The notes under the pieces are model-generated. The model did not search any database, was not told the origin of the DNA, and was given only the letters and a program-made list of their open reading frames with translations. A stretch of 64,000 nucleotides of DNA from Streptococcus infantis (GTDB lineage Bacteria > Bacillota > Bacilli > Lactobacillales > Streptococcaceae): contig NZ_JADMUH010000008.1 in the NCBI RefSeq assembly GCF_015546995.1, forward strand, positions 1 to 64,000, in the 5' to 3' direction. The translations under genes and the position numbers were made by a program. Shown here piece by piece: positions 7,656 to 18,861 of the stretch (the stretch's first letter is position 1; each line of letters starts with the position of its first letter).

Positions 7656-9911
7656 ATGAAAAACTGGAAAGAACGAATCATACGCTTTGTCATTAAGAAT
7701 CGTAAATCTCCAATGGAAAACCGCAGATTAGTAGGAAAGAATTTGAGCCTATTGGCTGTCTTTCTATTTGCTGTTTTTTTGGTTAATTTTGCGGTGATTA
7801 TTGGTACGGGGAAGAAGTTTGGCGTTGACTTGGTCAAAGAAGCAAGTAAGGTTCACCAAACAACTCTGACAGTTCCTGCTAAGAGGGGGACCATTTATGA
7901 TCGTAATGGAACGCCGATTGCAGAGGATGCAACTTCCTATAATGTTTATGCAGTTATTGATAAGGACTATAAATCAGCTAATGGAGATGTTCTATATGTA
8001 GAGGAGTCTCAGTACAATAAGGTAGCCGAAATTTTCCATAAGTACTTGGATATGGAGGAGACTTACGTCAAAGACCAACTCTCTCAACCAAATCTCAAAC
8101 AGGTTTCTTTTGGTGCTAAAGGGAATGGGATTACCTATGCCAATATGATGTCCATTAAACAGGACTTAGAATCTGCTAAGGTTGAGGGTATTAATTTTAC
8201 GACTAGTCCAAATCGAAGTTATCCAAATGGGAAATTTGCATCATCCTTTATTGGTTTAGCACAGTTACATGAAAATGAGGATGGTTCAAAGAGTCTCATT
8301 GGGACGTCTGGTGTCGAAAGTTCCTTGAATAGCTTGTTAGCGGGAACAGATGGTATCATTACCTATGAAAAAGATCGTTTAGGTAATATTGTTCCAGGTA
8401 CGGAACAAGTTACCCAACAAACGGTAAATGGGAAAGATGTTTATACAACCCTATCCAGTCCTTTGCAGTCCTTTATGGAAAGTCAAATGGATGCCTTCCA
8501 AGAAAAACTAAAAGGCAAGTACATGACTGCGACCTTGGTTAGTGCCAAGACAGGGGAGATTTTGGCAACGACTCAGAGACCAACTTTTGATGCGGATACA
8601 AAAGAAGGTATTACTGAGGATTTTGTTTGGCGAGACCTTTTATATCAGAGCAATTACGAACCTGGTTCAACCATGAAGGTCATGACCTTAGCTGCTGCTA
8701 TTGACAATAAAACCTTTAATGGAGGAGAATATTTCAATAGTAGCGAATTAAAAATAGCGGATGCAACTATTAAGGACTGGGATGTGAATGATGGCTTATC
8801 AGCTGGAAGTATAATGACTTACTCACAAGGGTTTGCTCACTCAAGTAATGTGGGTATGACCTTGCTCCAACAAAAGATGGGGGATGCTACTTGGTTGGAT
8901 TATCTCAATCGCTTTAAGTTTGGGGTGCCGACGCGTTTTGGTCTGACTGATGAGTATTCAGGTCAATTGCCTGCAGATAATATTGTCGATATTGCCATGA
9001 GTGCATTTGGTCAGGGGATTTCTGTAACGCAGACCCAGATGCTACGTGCTTTTACAGCCATTGCGAATGACGGAGTTATGTTAGAACCAAAGTTTATTAG
9101 CGCCCTTTATGATCCAAATGATCAGTCAGTTCGGAAGTCGCAAAAAGAAGTTGTGGGTAATCCTGTTTCTAAAGAAACGGCTAGTTTGACTAGGGAAAAC
9201 ATGATTTTGGTTGGTACAGACCCTATTTATGGGACCATGTATAATCGTAATGATAATAAACCAGTAATTACTGTTCCTGGTCAGAATGTTTCTGTCAAAT
9301 CTGGAACAGCTCAAATTGCCGATGAGCAAAACGGAGGATATTTAGTTGGGAAAACCAATTATATCTTTTCTGTAGTAACCATGCATCCTTCTGAAAATCC
9401 TGATTTTATTCTTTACGTAACAGTTCAACAGCCAGAACACTTTTCTACACCTTGGTTTGGAGAATTTGCTAATCCTATTCTTGAACGAGCTTCTGCCATG
9501 AAAGAATCTCTTAATCTTCAGTCTACAGCTAAAAATCTGGATCAAGTTACAACAACAACTAGTTATGCAATGCCAGCGACCAAGGACTATAGTCCGGGAG
9601 ATATGGCAGAGGAACTGAGACGCAATCTTGTTCAACCAATCGTTATCGGTTCAGGAACAAAAATCAAGGACAGTTCAGTGGCAGAAGGAACAAATCTAGA
9701 CGCTAATGAGCAAATCTTACTCCTTTCAGACAAGGTAGAAGAGATGCCTGACTTATATGGCTGGTCTAAGAAAAATGTTGAAACCTTTGCCAAATGGTTG
9801 AATCTTGAAGTTGAATTTGAAGGTACAGGAGAAATTGTTAAAAAACAAAGTGTTCGTTCTAATACAGCTTTAAAAAATATACAGAAAATAAAAATAACTT
9901 TAGGAGATTAG
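7656..9911 (+). CDS. pbp2x: Penicillin-binding protein 2X (septal transpeptidase)
   Basis: 751 aa class B PBP: cytoplasmic N-terminus, transmembrane helix at about 30-50, pedestal domain, transpeptidase domain, and two C-terminal PASTA domains (from about residue 635). Active-site motifs are intact: STMK at 338-341, SSN at 396-398, KSGT at 548-551. It crosslinks septal peptidoglycan with FtsW and is a primary beta-lactam target in streptococci. Compared with the pneumococcal sequence I remember, [10 protein letters not shown] carries Thr at the position of Met343 and VKSGT carries Val at the position of Leu546. Both are common in mitis-type or mosaic alleles. The key STMK residues are unchanged. 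It lies 3 nt after ftsL. Confidence 0.96.
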   Translation: MKNWKERIIRFVIKNRKSPMENRRLVGKNLSLLAVFLFAVFLVNFAVIIGTGKKFGVDLVKEASKVHQTTLTVPAKRGTIYDRNGTPIAEDATSYNVYAVIDKDYKSANGDVLYVEESQYNKVAEIFHKYLDMEETYVKDQLSQPNLKQVSFGAKGNGITYANMMSIKQDLESAKVEGINFTTSPNRSYPNGKFASSFIGLAQLHENEDGSKSLIGTSGVESSLNSLLAGTDGIITYEKDRLGNIVPGTEQVTQQTVNGKDVYTTLSSPLQSFMESQMDAFQEKLKGKYMTATLVSAKTGEILATTQRPTFDADTKEGITEDFVWRDLLYQSNYEPGSTMKVMTLAAAIDNKTFNGGEYFNSSELKIADATIKDWDVNDGLSAGSIMTYSQGFAHSSNVGMTLLQQKMGDATWLDYLNRFKFGVPTRFGLTDEYSGQLPADNIVDIAMSAFGQGISVTQTQMLRAFTAIANDGVMLEPKFISALYDPNDQSVRKSQKEVVGNPVSKETASLTRENMILVGTDPIYGTMYNRNDNKPVITVPGQNVSVKSGTAQIADEQNGGYLVGKTNYIFSVVTMHPSENPDFILYVTVQQPEHFSTPWFGEFANPILERASAMKESLNLQSTAKNLDQVTTTTSYAMPATKDYSPGDMAEELRRNLVQPIVIGSGTKIKDSSVAEGTNLDANEQILLLSDKVEEMPDLYGWSKKNVETFAKWLNLEVEFEGTGEIVKKQSVRSNTALKNIQKIKITLGD

Positions 9912-9912
9912 A

Positions 9913-10893
9913 ATGCTAGTTTCTATCTTTCCTGGAATCCTTACTTTTGTTCTTACAGTGGTAGGAATTCCAGCTTTTATCCGTTTTTACCGTAAAGCAC
10001 AGATTACTGGTCAACAGATGCATGAGGATGTTAAACAACACCAGGCAAAAGCTGGGACGCCGACAATGGGAGGGATTGTCTTCCTCGTAACAAGCGTTTT
10101 AGTTAGTTTAGTTCTTGCACTTTTAACTAATCAACTAACCAACAATGTTGGAATGATCCTCTTTATTCTCGTTTTGTATGGTTTGGTTGGCTTCTTAGAT
10201 GATTTCCTCAAGGTTTTCCGTAAAATCAATGAAGGGCTCAATCCTAAACAAAAGCTCTTGCTTCAATTAGTAGGAGGAGTTATCTTCTATCTCTTTTATG
10301 AAAGAGGAGGGGATGTCTTAAATGTATTTGGATATCCATTGCACCTAGGCGTTCTTTACATTTTCTTTGCTCTCTTCTGGTTAGTTGGTTTTTCAAATGC
10401 TGTTAACTTGACTGACGGAATTGATGGCTTGGCAAGTATCTCAGTGGTGATTAGTCTGTCTGCCTATGGAGTTATTGCTTATGTACAAAACCAATTGGAT
10501 ATCTTGCTAGTCATTATCGCCATGATTGGTGGTCTTCTCGGTTTCTTTGTCTATAACCATAAGCCTGCTAAAGTTTTTATGGGAGATGTGGGAAGTCTTG
10601 CTCTTGGAGGAATGTTGGCAGCTATTTCTATGGCGCTGCACCAAGAATGGACGCTACTCCTGATTGGTATAGTGTATGTTTTTGAAACAACATCTGTCAT
10701 GATGCAAGTTGCTTACTTTAAGTTGACTGGAGGAAAACGTATCTTCCGGATGACACCAGTTCATCACCATTTTGAGTTGGGTGGATTTTCAGGTAAAGGT
10801 CAGCCTTGGAGTGAGTGGAAAGTCGATTTCTTCTTCTGGGGAGTGGGCTTGCTTGCTAGTCTCGTCACCTTGGCTTTCATGTATTTATTCTAA
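9913..10893 (+). CDS. mraY: Phospho-N-acetylmuramoyl-pentapeptide transferase
   Basis: 326 aa polytopic membrane enzyme with about ten hydrophobic helices. Signature motifs: GFLDDFLKV (about residues 93-101), [11 protein letters not shown] (about 165) and the [10 protein letters not shown] loop (about 280). It transfers phospho-MurNAc-pentapeptide to undecaprenyl phosphate to make lipid I. The start lies 1 nt after the pbp2x stop, with GGAG inside the pbp2x 3' end. Confidence 0.96.
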   Translation: MLVSIFPGILTFVLTVVGIPAFIRFYRKAQITGQQMHEDVKQHQAKAGTPTMGGIVFLVTSVLVSLVLALLTNQLTNNVGMILFILVLYGLVGFLDDFLKVFRKINEGLNPKQKLLLQLVGGVIFYLFYERGGDVLNVFGYPLHLGVLYIFFALFWLVGFSNAVNLTDGIDGLASISVVISLSAYGVIAYVQNQLDILLVIIAMIGGLLGFFVYNHKPAKVFMGDVGSLALGGMLAAISMALHQEWTLLLIGIVYVFETTSVMMQVAYFKLTGGKRIFRMTPVHHHFELGGFSGKGQPWSEWKVDFFFWGVGLLASLVTLAFMYLF

Positions 10894-10911
10894 AATAGAA
10901 TATTGGAATAT

Positions 10912-10942
10912 AAAAGAGAAGGATTTATACCCTTCTCTTTTT
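10912..10942 (+). terminator. Terminator of the rsmH-mraY operon
   Basis: Perfect AAAAGAGAAGG / CCTTCTCTTTT stem with an 8-nt loop and a T-run. Confidence 0.9.
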
Positions 10943-11024
10943 AGTTCCTATTTTCTTCAATTGAGGAATCCCTTTCTCAAAAAAGTAAAATTATGATAAA
11001 ATGGAAAAAAAGAAAGATGAAATG

Positions 11025-11552
11025 ATGAGTTATTTTAAAAAGTATAGATTTGATAAAAGCAAGTTTAAGTTAGGGATGCGTACCTTTAAAACAGGAATCG
11101 CTGTTTTTTTGGTCCTCATGATTTTTGGTTTTTTTGGATGGAAGGGACTTCAGATTGGAGCTCTTACAGCCGTTTTTAGTTTGAGAGAAGACTTTGATAA
11201 GAGTGTCCACTTTGGGACATCACGTATTTTAGGGAATAGCATCGGTGGTTTTTATGCCCTGATTTTCTTTCTCTTAAATAATCTTTTTCATGGCGCCTTC
11301 TGGGTAACTCTCCTTGTTGTTCCAATTTGTACCATGTTAACCATTATGACAAATGTTGCTATGAACAATAAAGCAGGTGTTATCGGTGGAGTTGCGGCTA
11401 TGTTGATTATTACCTTATCAATTCCAAACGGTGAGACAGTTTTGTACGTGTTTGCTCGAGTTTTTGAAACCTTTATGGGTGTTTTTGTAGCAATTCTTGT
11501 AAATTACGATATTGATCGTTTACGGAGCATTTTACTGAAAAAAACAAAATAA
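11025..11552 (+). CDS. FUSC / aromatic acid exporter-like membrane protein
   Basis: About 175 aa with four to five hydrophobic helices. The GMRTFKTGIAVFLVL and GLQIGALTAVFSLRED motifs fit the aromatic acid exporter (ArAE/FUSC) group. The substrate is unknown. An upstream in-frame ATG at 11001 is possible, but a -10-like TATGAT/TAAAAT overlaps it (10992-11002). A start at 11022 or 11025 after AGAAAGA is therefore more likely, and 11025 has the better spacing. It sits directly upstream of glnR and its stop abuts the GlnR box. Confidence 0.75.
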   Translation: MSYFKKYRFDKSKFKLGMRTFKTGIAVFLVLMIFGFFGWKGLQIGALTAVFSLREDFDKSVHFGTSRILGNSIGGFYALIFFLLNNLFHGAFWVTLLVVPICTMLTIMTNVAMNNKAGVIGGVAAMLIITLSIPNGETVLYVFARVFETFMGVFVAILVNYDIDRLRSILLKKTK

Positions 11553-11569
11553 TGTCACAAGATATAACA
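11553..11569 (+). promoter_or_regulatory. GlnR operator
   Basis: TGTCA-CAAGATA-TAACA is an exact match to the GlnR/TnrA consensus TGTNA-N7-TNACA. It lies 8 bp upstream of the -35 box of glnR, the position expected for autorepression of glnRA by GlnR with glutamine synthetase. Confidence 0.85.
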
Positions 11570-11576
11570 TTATTGA

Positions 11577-11605
11577 TTGACGATTGAATTTTTTTAGACT
11601 ATAAT
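11577..11605 (+). promoter_or_regulatory. Promoter of glnRA
   Basis: TTGACG (11577-11582), 17-bp spacer, TATAAT (11600-11605). Confidence 0.85.
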
Positions 11606-11627
11606 AGACAGAAAGAAGGAAGTGTAC

Positions 11628-11984
11628 ATGAAGGAAAAAGAATTTCGTCGCAATATGGCAGTTTTTCCTATTGGTAGTGTTATGAAGCTGACCGATCTTT
11701 CGGCGCGCCAAATTCGTTACTATGAAGACCAGGAATTGATTAAACCTGATCGCAACGAAGGTAATCGCCGTATGTATTCTTTGAATGATATGGATCGATT
11801 GCTTGAGATTAAAGATTATATCTCTGAAGGTCTGAACATTGCTGCCATCAAGAAAAAATATGCTGAACGTGAGGCGAAGTCTAAAAAACCAGTGAGTCAA
11901 ACTGAAGTGCGTAGAGCGCTTCGGAATGAAGTTCTCCAGCAAAGTCGCTTCGCTTCTCAACAATCGCCTTTTGGTCGCGGTTAG
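11628..11984 (+). CDS. glnR: Glutamine synthetase repressor GlnR (MerR family)
   Basis: 118 aa. An N-terminal MerR-type winged helix includes LTDLSARQIRYYEDQELI and the wing NRRMYS. A short basic C-terminal tail follows, as in GlnR. It represses glnRA and other nitrogen genes when glutamine is plentiful, in concert with feedback-inhibited GlnA. A GTG two codons upstream is possible, but AAGGA at 11616-11620 is best spaced for the ATG at 11628. It is co-transcribed with glnA 35 bp downstream. Confidence 0.94.
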   Translation: MKEKEFRRNMAVFPIGSVMKLTDLSARQIRYYEDQELIKPDRNEGNRRMYSLNDMDRLLEIKDYISEGLNIAAIKKKYAEREAKSKKPVSQTEVRRALRNEVLQQSRFASQQSPFGRG

Positions 11985-12019
11985 GCAACCGCTAGTCGTC
12001 ATATATAAGGAGAAAAACC

Positions 12020-13366
12020 ATGCCAATCACAGCTGCAGATATTCGTCGTGAAGTTAAGGAAAAAAATGTAACCTTTATCCGTCTCATGTTTTCAGATATT
12101 TTGGGAACTATGAAAAACGTCGAAATTCCTGCTACAGATGAACAACTAGACAAGGTCTTGTCAAATAAGGCTATGTTTGATGGATCTTCTATTGAAGGGT
12201 TTGTTCGTATCAACGAATCAGATATGTACCTCTACCCTGACTTGGACACTTGGACAGTCTTTCCTTGGGGAGATGAGAACGGTAGTGTCGCAGGATTGAT
12301 CTGTGATGTCTATACAACAGAAGGGGAACCATTTGCGGGAGACCCTCGTGGAAACCTCAAACGTGCTCTTCGTCACATGGAAGAAGTTGGATTCAAATCT
12401 TTCAACCTTGGACCAGAGCCAGAATTCTTCCTATTTAAGCTTGATGAAAATGGAGACCCAACTCTTGAGGTAAATGACAAGGGTGGTTACTTTGATTTGG
12501 CACCTACTGACCTTGCTGACAACACTCGTCGTGAGATTGTGAATGTCTTGACCAAAATGGGATTTGAAGTTGAAGCAAGTCACCACGAAGTTGCTGTAGG
12601 TCAACATGAGATTGACTTTAAGTACGATGAAGTTCTTCGTGCTTGTGATAAGATTCAAATCTTTAAACTCGTTGTAAAAACAATTGCGCGTAAACATGGT
12701 CTCTATGCAACCTTTATGGCTAAACCAAAATTTGGTATCGCTGGTTCAGGTATGCACTGCAATATGTCTTTGTTTGATGCTGAGGGAAATAATGCCTTCT
12801 TTGATCCAAATGATCCAAAAGGAATGCAGTTATCAGAAACTGCTTACTACTTCCTTGGTGGTTTGATCAAACATGCCTACAACTATACAGCTATCATGAA
12901 CCCAACCGTTAACTCATACAAACGTTTGGTTCCAGGCTACGAAGCCCCTGTTTACATCGCTTGGGCTGGCCGTAACCGTTCACCGCTTGTCCGTGTACCA
13001 GCTTCACGCGGAATGGGAACACGTTTGGAGTTGCGCTCGGTGGACCCAATGGCAAATCCATATATCGCAATGGCTGTTCTTTTGGAAGTTGGTTTGCACG
13101 GTATTGAAAACAAAATCGAAGCACCAGCGCCAATCGAAGAAAATATCTACATCATGACTGCTGAAGAGCGTAAAGAGGCTGGCATTACTGACCTTCCATC
13201 AACTCTTCACAATGCTTTGAAAGCTTTGACAGAAGACGAAGTGGTTAAAGCAGCTCTAGGTGAGCACATCTACACTAGCTTCCTTGAAGCTAAACGAATC
13301 GAATGGGCAAGCTATGCAACTTTTGTCTCACAATGGGAAATTGATAACTACCTAGATCTTTACTAA
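12020..13366 (+). CDS. glnA: Glutamine synthetase type I
   Basis: 448 aa, the length of Firmicutes GSI-alpha enzymes. Motifs are complete: [10 protein letters not shown] near residue 57, GPEPEFFLF near 134, the [11 protein letters not shown] metal/ammonia region near 242, the [16 protein letters not shown] loop near 298, and RVPASRG. It makes glutamine from glutamate, ammonia and ATP. Firmicutes GlnA also signals nitrogen status to GlnR when feedback-inhibited. AAGGAG precedes the ATG. Confidence 0.97.
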   Translation: MPITAADIRREVKEKNVTFIRLMFSDILGTMKNVEIPATDEQLDKVLSNKAMFDGSSIEGFVRINESDMYLYPDLDTWTVFPWGDENGSVAGLICDVYTTEGEPFAGDPRGNLKRALRHMEEVGFKSFNLGPEPEFFLFKLDENGDPTLEVNDKGGYFDLAPTDLADNTRREIVNVLTKMGFEVEASHHEVAVGQHEIDFKYDEVLRACDKIQIFKLVVKTIARKHGLYATFMAKPKFGIAGSGMHCNMSLFDAEGNNAFFDPNDPKGMQLSETAYYFLGGLIKHAYNYTAIMNPTVNSYKRLVPGYEAPVYIAWAGRNRSPLVRVPASRGMGTRLELRSVDPMANPYIAMAVLLEVGLHGIENKIEAPAPIEENIYIMTAEERKEAGITDLPSTLHNALKALTEDEVVKAALGEHIYTSFLEAKRIEWASYATFVSQWEIDNYLDLY

Positions 13367-13377
13367 TGATAAATCAA

Positions 13378-13407
13378 AAAGATTGTCCGTGAGGACGATC
13401 TTTTTTT
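13378..13407 (+). terminator. Terminator of glnRA
   Basis: AAAGATTGTCC / GGACGATCTTT stem (one G-U pair) with GTGA loop and seven T. Confidence 0.9.
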
Positions 13408-13408
13408 C

Positions 13409-13460
13409 TTGCATTTTATATCGAGGTGTGATATATTTTATGTAACGAAGTGCGATATAT
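13409..13460 (+). promoter_or_regulatory. Promoter and candidate operator of the PadR operon
   Basis: TTGCAT (13409-13414), 17-bp spacer, TATATT (13432-13437). A 15-bp direct repeat surrounds it: CGAGGTGTGATATAT at 13422-13436 and CGAAGTGCGATATAT at 13446-13460 (2 mismatches, 24-bp period). The first copy overlaps the -10 box, as expected for autoregulation by the adjacent PadR protein. The operator role is inference. Confidence 0.6.
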
Positions 13461-13485
13461 CGAACTGAATAGGAGGTCTGGTTAA

Positions 13486-13806
13486 ATGGAATTAACAGAT
13501 AAGATTAGGCGTGTCTACATTCCCATGACTGAAACGGGATTTTATATTCTGTTCTGTCTGCAAAAGGAGAACCATGGCTATGGTATTACGCAAACGGTCA
13601 AAGAAATGACAGATTCGCAGGTTTCGATTAGTCCTGGAACCATGTATGGAACCTTGTCAAAGATGGAAAAGGATGGTTTGATTTCCTTTGTCCGAGAAGA
13701 GGAAAAACGAAAAATCTATCAGATAACAGACTTGGGCCGAAAAGTTTTAGATATTGAGTTGAAACGTATTGAACGACTCTACAGAAACAGTCGGGAGGAG
13801 CTTTGA
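13486..13806 (+). CDS. PadR-family transcriptional regulator
   Basis: 106 aa. A winged-helix PadR domain spans most of the protein: a start with FYILFCLQKENHGYGI, recognition helix region SPGTMYGTLSKMEKDGLI, and wing RKIYQITDLGRKVL. PadR regulators usually repress an adjacent membrane protein operon and respond to a small ligand. Here the partners are two DUF2812 proteins; the stop codon overlaps the next start (TGATG). AGGAGG at 13471-13476 supports the ATG. The ligand is unknown. Confidence 0.9.
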   Translation: MELTDKIRRVYIPMTETGFYILFCLQKENHGYGITQTVKEMTDSQVSISPGTMYGTLSKMEKDGLISFVREEEKRKIYQITDLGRKVLDIELKRIERLYRNSREEL

Positions 13807-14381
13807 TGGAAAAGAAAGTTGTTTATAGGATTTGTACCATTGCGGATTATGATAGAGAGGCTCTCTATCTCAGAGAAATGCATGCTCAAGGCTGGAAACT
13901 TAAGGAAGTAAGTTACTCTAACTTAGTGGTTGCGGTTAAGTATACTTTTGAAGAGTGCCAACCGGAGCAGGTGGTTTATCAGTTGGACTTTTATCCTATG
14001 AAAAAGTCAGAGAGAGCTTCCTATTTACAACTGTTTAAAGATTTTGGCTGGGAGCATATTACAAACTTTAATGGGTTTTCCTATTTTAGAAAGCTTTATT
14101 CTGGAGTTGAGTCGGATGCCGAGTTTGAAATTTATAATGACGCGGCCGGGAAGTTAGCAATGGTCAAGAAGATTTTAACAATGCGGATGCTTCCTATTTT
14201 GCTTCTCTTTTTAGCTCTACTACCGATTTTATCAAAGTTTGTCAGTGGAGGTAGTCATTTCAGTTGGGAAATGTTTTTGATTGTTATCATAGATTGTACT
14301 CTATTGATAGTTTTTGCGATTCAGATTTCATATGTTTTTTGGAGATTGTTTCAAAAGTGGAAAGAATTATCTGATAAATAG
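13806..14381 (+). CDS. DUF2812 membrane protein
   Basis: 191 aa. An N-terminal cytoplasmic DUF2812 domain (about residues 1-100; motif REMHAQGWKLKEV, then FEECQPEQVVYQLDF) is followed by two transmembrane helices near residues 130-150 and 158-178. The function of the family is unknown, but it is often encoded next to a PadR regulator. A TTG one codon upstream is possible; the ATG overlapping the padR stop is preferred. The next gene is a paralogue. Confidence 0.82.
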   Translation: MEKKVVYRICTIADYDREALYLREMHAQGWKLKEVSYSNLVVAVKYTFEECQPEQVVYQLDFYPMKKSERASYLQLFKDFGWEHITNFNGFSYFRKLYSGVESDAEFEIYNDAAGKLAMVKKILTMRMLPILLLFLALLPILSKFVSGGSHFSWEMFLIVIIDCTLLIVFAIQISYVFWRLFQKWKELSDK

Positions 14382-14402
14382 AACCATTTTGGAGGTTAGA
14401 CA

Positions 14403-14915
14403 ATGAATAGCAAAGTACAATTTCGAATGTTTACCATTTTTGATTTGGATAAGGTAGAAGATTATTTGCATGAGATGCATTTGAAAGGTTGGAAATTTAA
14501 ATCGAATCGTTTTGGCTTTTTCTATTTTGAACAATGCCGACCAGATGATGTAATTTACCTTGTGTGGAATACTAGCTACCTTAGAAAAAATGAGGTAGAT
14601 TTACAAAGTATGAAGGATAGAGGATGGGAATTTGTGGAAAATTGTTCTTATACTGTTTTTCGAAAAGCAACTTGTGATGTAGATTTAAATGATCAATCTT
14701 TCATGAACAATCATCTTCGATGGGATGTTGTGAAATCTGGACTTCGTACATCGATAGTTTCTATCTCTGGAGGTCTAGTTGTTTGTATGAGTCTGTTTCG
14801 CGAAAGCCTCTCTCATTCTTTCTTCCTTATTTTTGCCCTATATGCTCTTATGATTACTTATCTAATCTATAGTTTTTACAGACTTAAAAAGAAATATCTT
14901 GAGAATGTAAGATGA
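14403..14915 (+). CDS. Second DUF2812 membrane protein
   Basis: 170 aa paralogue of the preceding protein with the same plan: FRMFTIFDLDKVEDYL, LHEMHLKGWKF and YFEQCRPDDVIYLVW in the soluble domain, then two hydrophobic helices near residues 113-135 and 140-158. GGAGG precedes the ATG. Function unknown. The pair plus PadR looks like one regulated unit. Confidence 0.82.
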   Translation: MNSKVQFRMFTIFDLDKVEDYLHEMHLKGWKFKSNRFGFFYFEQCRPDDVIYLVWNTSYLRKNEVDLQSMKDRGWEFVENCSYTVFRKATCDVDLNDQSFMNNHLRWDVVKSGLRTSIVSISGGLVVCMSLFRESLSHSFFLIFALYALMITYLIYSFYRLKKKYLENVR

Positions 14916-14939
14916 TCTTCTAGGTCCTCAGACCGATTT

Positions 14940-14966
14940 TTAGCACTCTTGGTAAAAGAGTGCTAA
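14940..14966 (+). promoter_or_regulatory. CIRCE element 1 (HrcA operator), perfect
   Basis: TTAGCACTC-N9-GAGTGCTAA, exact match to the HrcA operator. It lies upstream of the hrcA -35 box and its right arm is followed by TTTTTTG, so it could also help terminate the DUF2812 transcript. Confidence 0.93.
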
Positions 14967-14983
14967 TTTTTTGAGTTTTTGTC

Positions 14984-15011
14984 TTGACATTCTTTTCTAA
15001 GGGTGTATAAT
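14984..15011 (+). promoter_or_regulatory. Promoter of hrcA-grpE-dnaK
   Basis: TTGACA (14984-14989), 16-bp spacer, TATAAT (15006-15011) preceded by TG. It is bracketed by two CIRCE elements. Confidence 0.88.
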
Positions 15012-15022
15012 AGAATCATAAG

Positions 15023-15049
15023 TTAGCACTTGGATGTGTCGAGTGCTAA
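15023..15049 (+). promoter_or_regulatory. CIRCE element 2 (HrcA operator), one mismatch
   Basis: TTAGCACTT-N9-GAGTGCTAA; the last base of the left arm deviates. It lies at the start of the transcript, the classical CIRCE position. Confidence 0.93.
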
Positions 15050-15077
15050 AAAAGATCTATCAGAGAGGAGTAGCGAG

Positions 15078-16112
15078 ATGGTTACAGAACGTCAGCAGAA
15101 TATTTTAAATCTGATTATTGACATCTTTACCAAAACGCACGAACCTGTTGGATCCAAAGCCTTGCAAGAGTCTATCAACTCTAGTAGTGCTACCATTCGA
15201 AATGATATGGCAGCTCTAGAAAAGCAAGGTTTGCTTGAAAAGGCTCATACTTCCAGTGGTCGGATGCCCAGTGTGGCTGGATTTCAATACTATGTCAAAC
15301 ACTCCCTATCCTTTGACCGTTTAGCTGAAAATCAAGTTTATGAGATTGTAAAAGCCTTTGATCAGGAGTTCTTCAAGCTTGAGGATATCCTTCAAGAGGC
15401 AACGAAAATCTTGTCAGACTTGAGTGGTTGTACGGTTGTAGCGCTAGATGTAGAACCAAGTAGGCAGAAGCTAACAGCTTTTGATATCGTTGTCCTCGGA
15501 CAACATACAGCACTGGCAGTTTTTACGCTTGATGAGTCTAGAACAGTTACCAGTCAGTTTTTGATTCCGAGAAATTTCTTGCAGGAGGATTTAAATCGCC
15601 TCAAGACCATGATTCAAGAGCGTTTCCTGGATCAAACTGTTTTGGATATTCACTACAAGATTCGGACAGAGATTCCGCAAATTATCCAACGTTACTTTAC
15701 AACAACGGATAATGTTATGGACCTCGTCGAACATATCTTTAAAGAAATGTTCAATGAAAATATCGTGGTTTCTGGCAAAGTCAATCTCTTGAATTTTGCT
15801 AATCTAGCAGCTTATCAGTTTTTTGATCAGCCACAAAAGGTTGCTTTGGAGATTCGAGAAAATCTGATTGGCGACCAGATGCAAAGTGTCCGAGTTGCGG
15901 ATAGCCAAGAATCTTGTCTTACTGACTTAGCAGTGATTAGCAGTAAGTTCCTGATTCCCTATCGTGGATTTGGAATTCTTGCGATTATAGGTCCGGTCAA
16001 TCTGGATTATCAACAATTGGTTAATCAACTTAATGTTGTCAATCGAGTTTTGACTATGAAGTTGACGGATTTTTACCGCTATCTCAGCAGCAATCACTAT
16101 GAAGTGAATTAA
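15078..16112 (+). CDS. hrcA: Heat-inducible transcription repressor HrcA
   Basis: 344 aa. N-terminal winged helix ([13 protein letters not shown]...VGSKALQ...[18 protein letters not shown]) and a C-terminal GAF-like HrcA domain. It represses class I heat shock operons through CIRCE and needs GroEL for activity. Upstream in-frame codons cross the CIRCE element, so the ATG at 15078 after GAGAGGAG is the real start. It leads the operon with grpE and dnaK. Confidence 0.95.
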   Translation: MVTERQQNILNLIIDIFTKTHEPVGSKALQESINSSSATIRNDMAALEKQGLLEKAHTSSGRMPSVAGFQYYVKHSLSFDRLAENQVYEIVKAFDQEFFKLEDILQEATKILSDLSGCTVVALDVEPSRQKLTAFDIVVLGQHTALAVFTLDESRTVTSQFLIPRNFLQEDLNRLKTMIQERFLDQTVLDIHYKIRTEIPQIIQRYFTTTDNVMDLVEHIFKEMFNENIVVSGKVNLLNFANLAAYQFFDQPQKVALEIRENLIGDQMQSVRVADSQESCLTDLAVISSKFLIPYRGFGILAIIGPVNLDYQQLVNQLNVVNRVLTMKLTDFYRYLSSNHYEVN

Positions 16113-16138
16113 GATTGAAATCATTAAAGGAGGCGAAA

Positions 16139-16654
16139 ATGGCCCAAGATATAAAAAATGAAGAAATAAAAGAAGAGGAAGTTGTGGAAACAGCTGAAGA
16201 AACAACTCCTGAGAAGTCTGAATTGGACTTAGCTAATGAACGTGCCGAGGAGTTTGAAAACAAATATCTTCGTGCCCACGCAGAAATGCAAAACATTCAG
16301 CGTCGTGCCAATGAAGAACGCCAACTTTTGCAACGTTATCGCAGCCAAGATTTGGCAAAAGCAATTTTGCCGTCACTTGACAACCTAGAACGTGCTCTTG
16401 CTGTCGAAGGATTGACGGATGATGTCAAAAAAGGCTTGGAGATGGTGCAAGAAAGTTTGATTCACGCTCTGGAAGAAGAAGGAATCGAAGAGATTCCAGC
16501 GGACGGTGAATTTGACCATAACTACCATATGGCTATTCAAACAGTTCCAGCTGATGATGAGCATCCAGCAGACACCATCGCACAAGTCTTCCAAAAAGGC
16601 TACAAACTCCATGACCGCATCCTAAGACCGGCTATGGTAGTTGTCTACAATTAG
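16139..16654 (+). CDS. grpE: Nucleotide exchange factor GrpE
   Basis: 171 aa. Acidic N-terminus, long coiled coil (about residues 30-85, [21 protein letters not shown]), then the C-terminal beta-domain ([26 protein letters not shown]). It releases ADP from DnaK. AAAGGAGG at 16126-16133 fixes the ATG at 16139 rather than a TTG 24 nt upstream. The hrcA stop lies 26 nt before. Confidence 0.95.
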   Translation: MAQDIKNEEIKEEEVVETAEETTPEKSELDLANERAEEFENKYLRAHAEMQNIQRRANEERQLLQRYRSQDLAKAILPSLDNLERALAVEGLTDDVKKGLEMVQESLIHALEEEGIEEIPADGEFDHNYHMAIQTVPADDEHPADTIAQVFQKGYKLHDRILRPAMVVVYN

Positions 16655-16668
16655 GCTAGAAAACTTGA

Positions 16669-18615
<1,947 letters not shown>

Positions 18616-18634
18616 GATGCAAAGCCCGTTAAAA

Positions 18635-18708
18635 CCTCACAGTGAAAATAGGAAATCTGACGCAGAAACTTTAGTTTCTAGAAAGATTTGTCTTTTTCAC
18701 CAAGAGGT
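18635..18708. repeat. Hairpin repeat copy A (inverted partner at 19608-19664)
   Basis: Core at 18643-18700. It shares AAAATAGGAAATCTGACGCAG and AGATTTRTCTTTTTYC blocks with the reverse complement of the copy at 19608-19664, while the inner stem differs (AGAAAC-TTTA-GTTTCT here). The element folds as a long hairpin: GTGAAAA and GGAAATCT on the left pair with AGATTTGTC and TTTTTCAC on the right, and flanking CCTC/GAGG may extend it. It lies just after dnaK and could act as a terminator or processing site. Confidence 0.75.
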
Positions 18709-18752
18709 TAGGGCGTGCTCGATTTAGCCGAAACTCAATTCAGCCTTACTAG

Positions 18753-18787
18753 TTCTAAAACAAAGTATAATCGACTTTGTTTTAGAA
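18753..18787. repeat. Perfect 14-bp inverted repeat
   Basis: TTCTAAAACAAAGT / ACTTTGTTTTAGAA with a 7-nt loop (ATAATCG). No T-run follows, so it is not a simple terminator. It may be the core of a small MITE-like element of the kind common in this group (RUP-like); that naming is untested. Confidence 0.8.
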
Positions 18788-18810
18788 TGTCGTAATGATA
18801 GGAAGAAATC

Positions 18811-18838
18811 CAGAGGTTGCAACCCAGCCTCTGTTTTT
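18811..18838 (+). terminator. Terminator upstream of the DJ-1 gene
   Basis: CAGAGG / CCTCTG stem with an 11-nt loop, followed by TTTTT. Probably ends read-through from dnaK. Confidence 0.65.
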
Positions 18839-18861
18839 CGGTAAAATAGAGGATGTTGCGT

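Noticed and set aside
12911-13133. Possible second gene antisense to glnA
   Set aside because: No start signal and complete overlap with conserved GlnA coding sequence.
15030-15077. N-terminal extension of HrcA from a TTG
   Set aside because: It would translate through the CIRCE element at the transcript start; the ATG at 15078 has a good ribosome-binding site.
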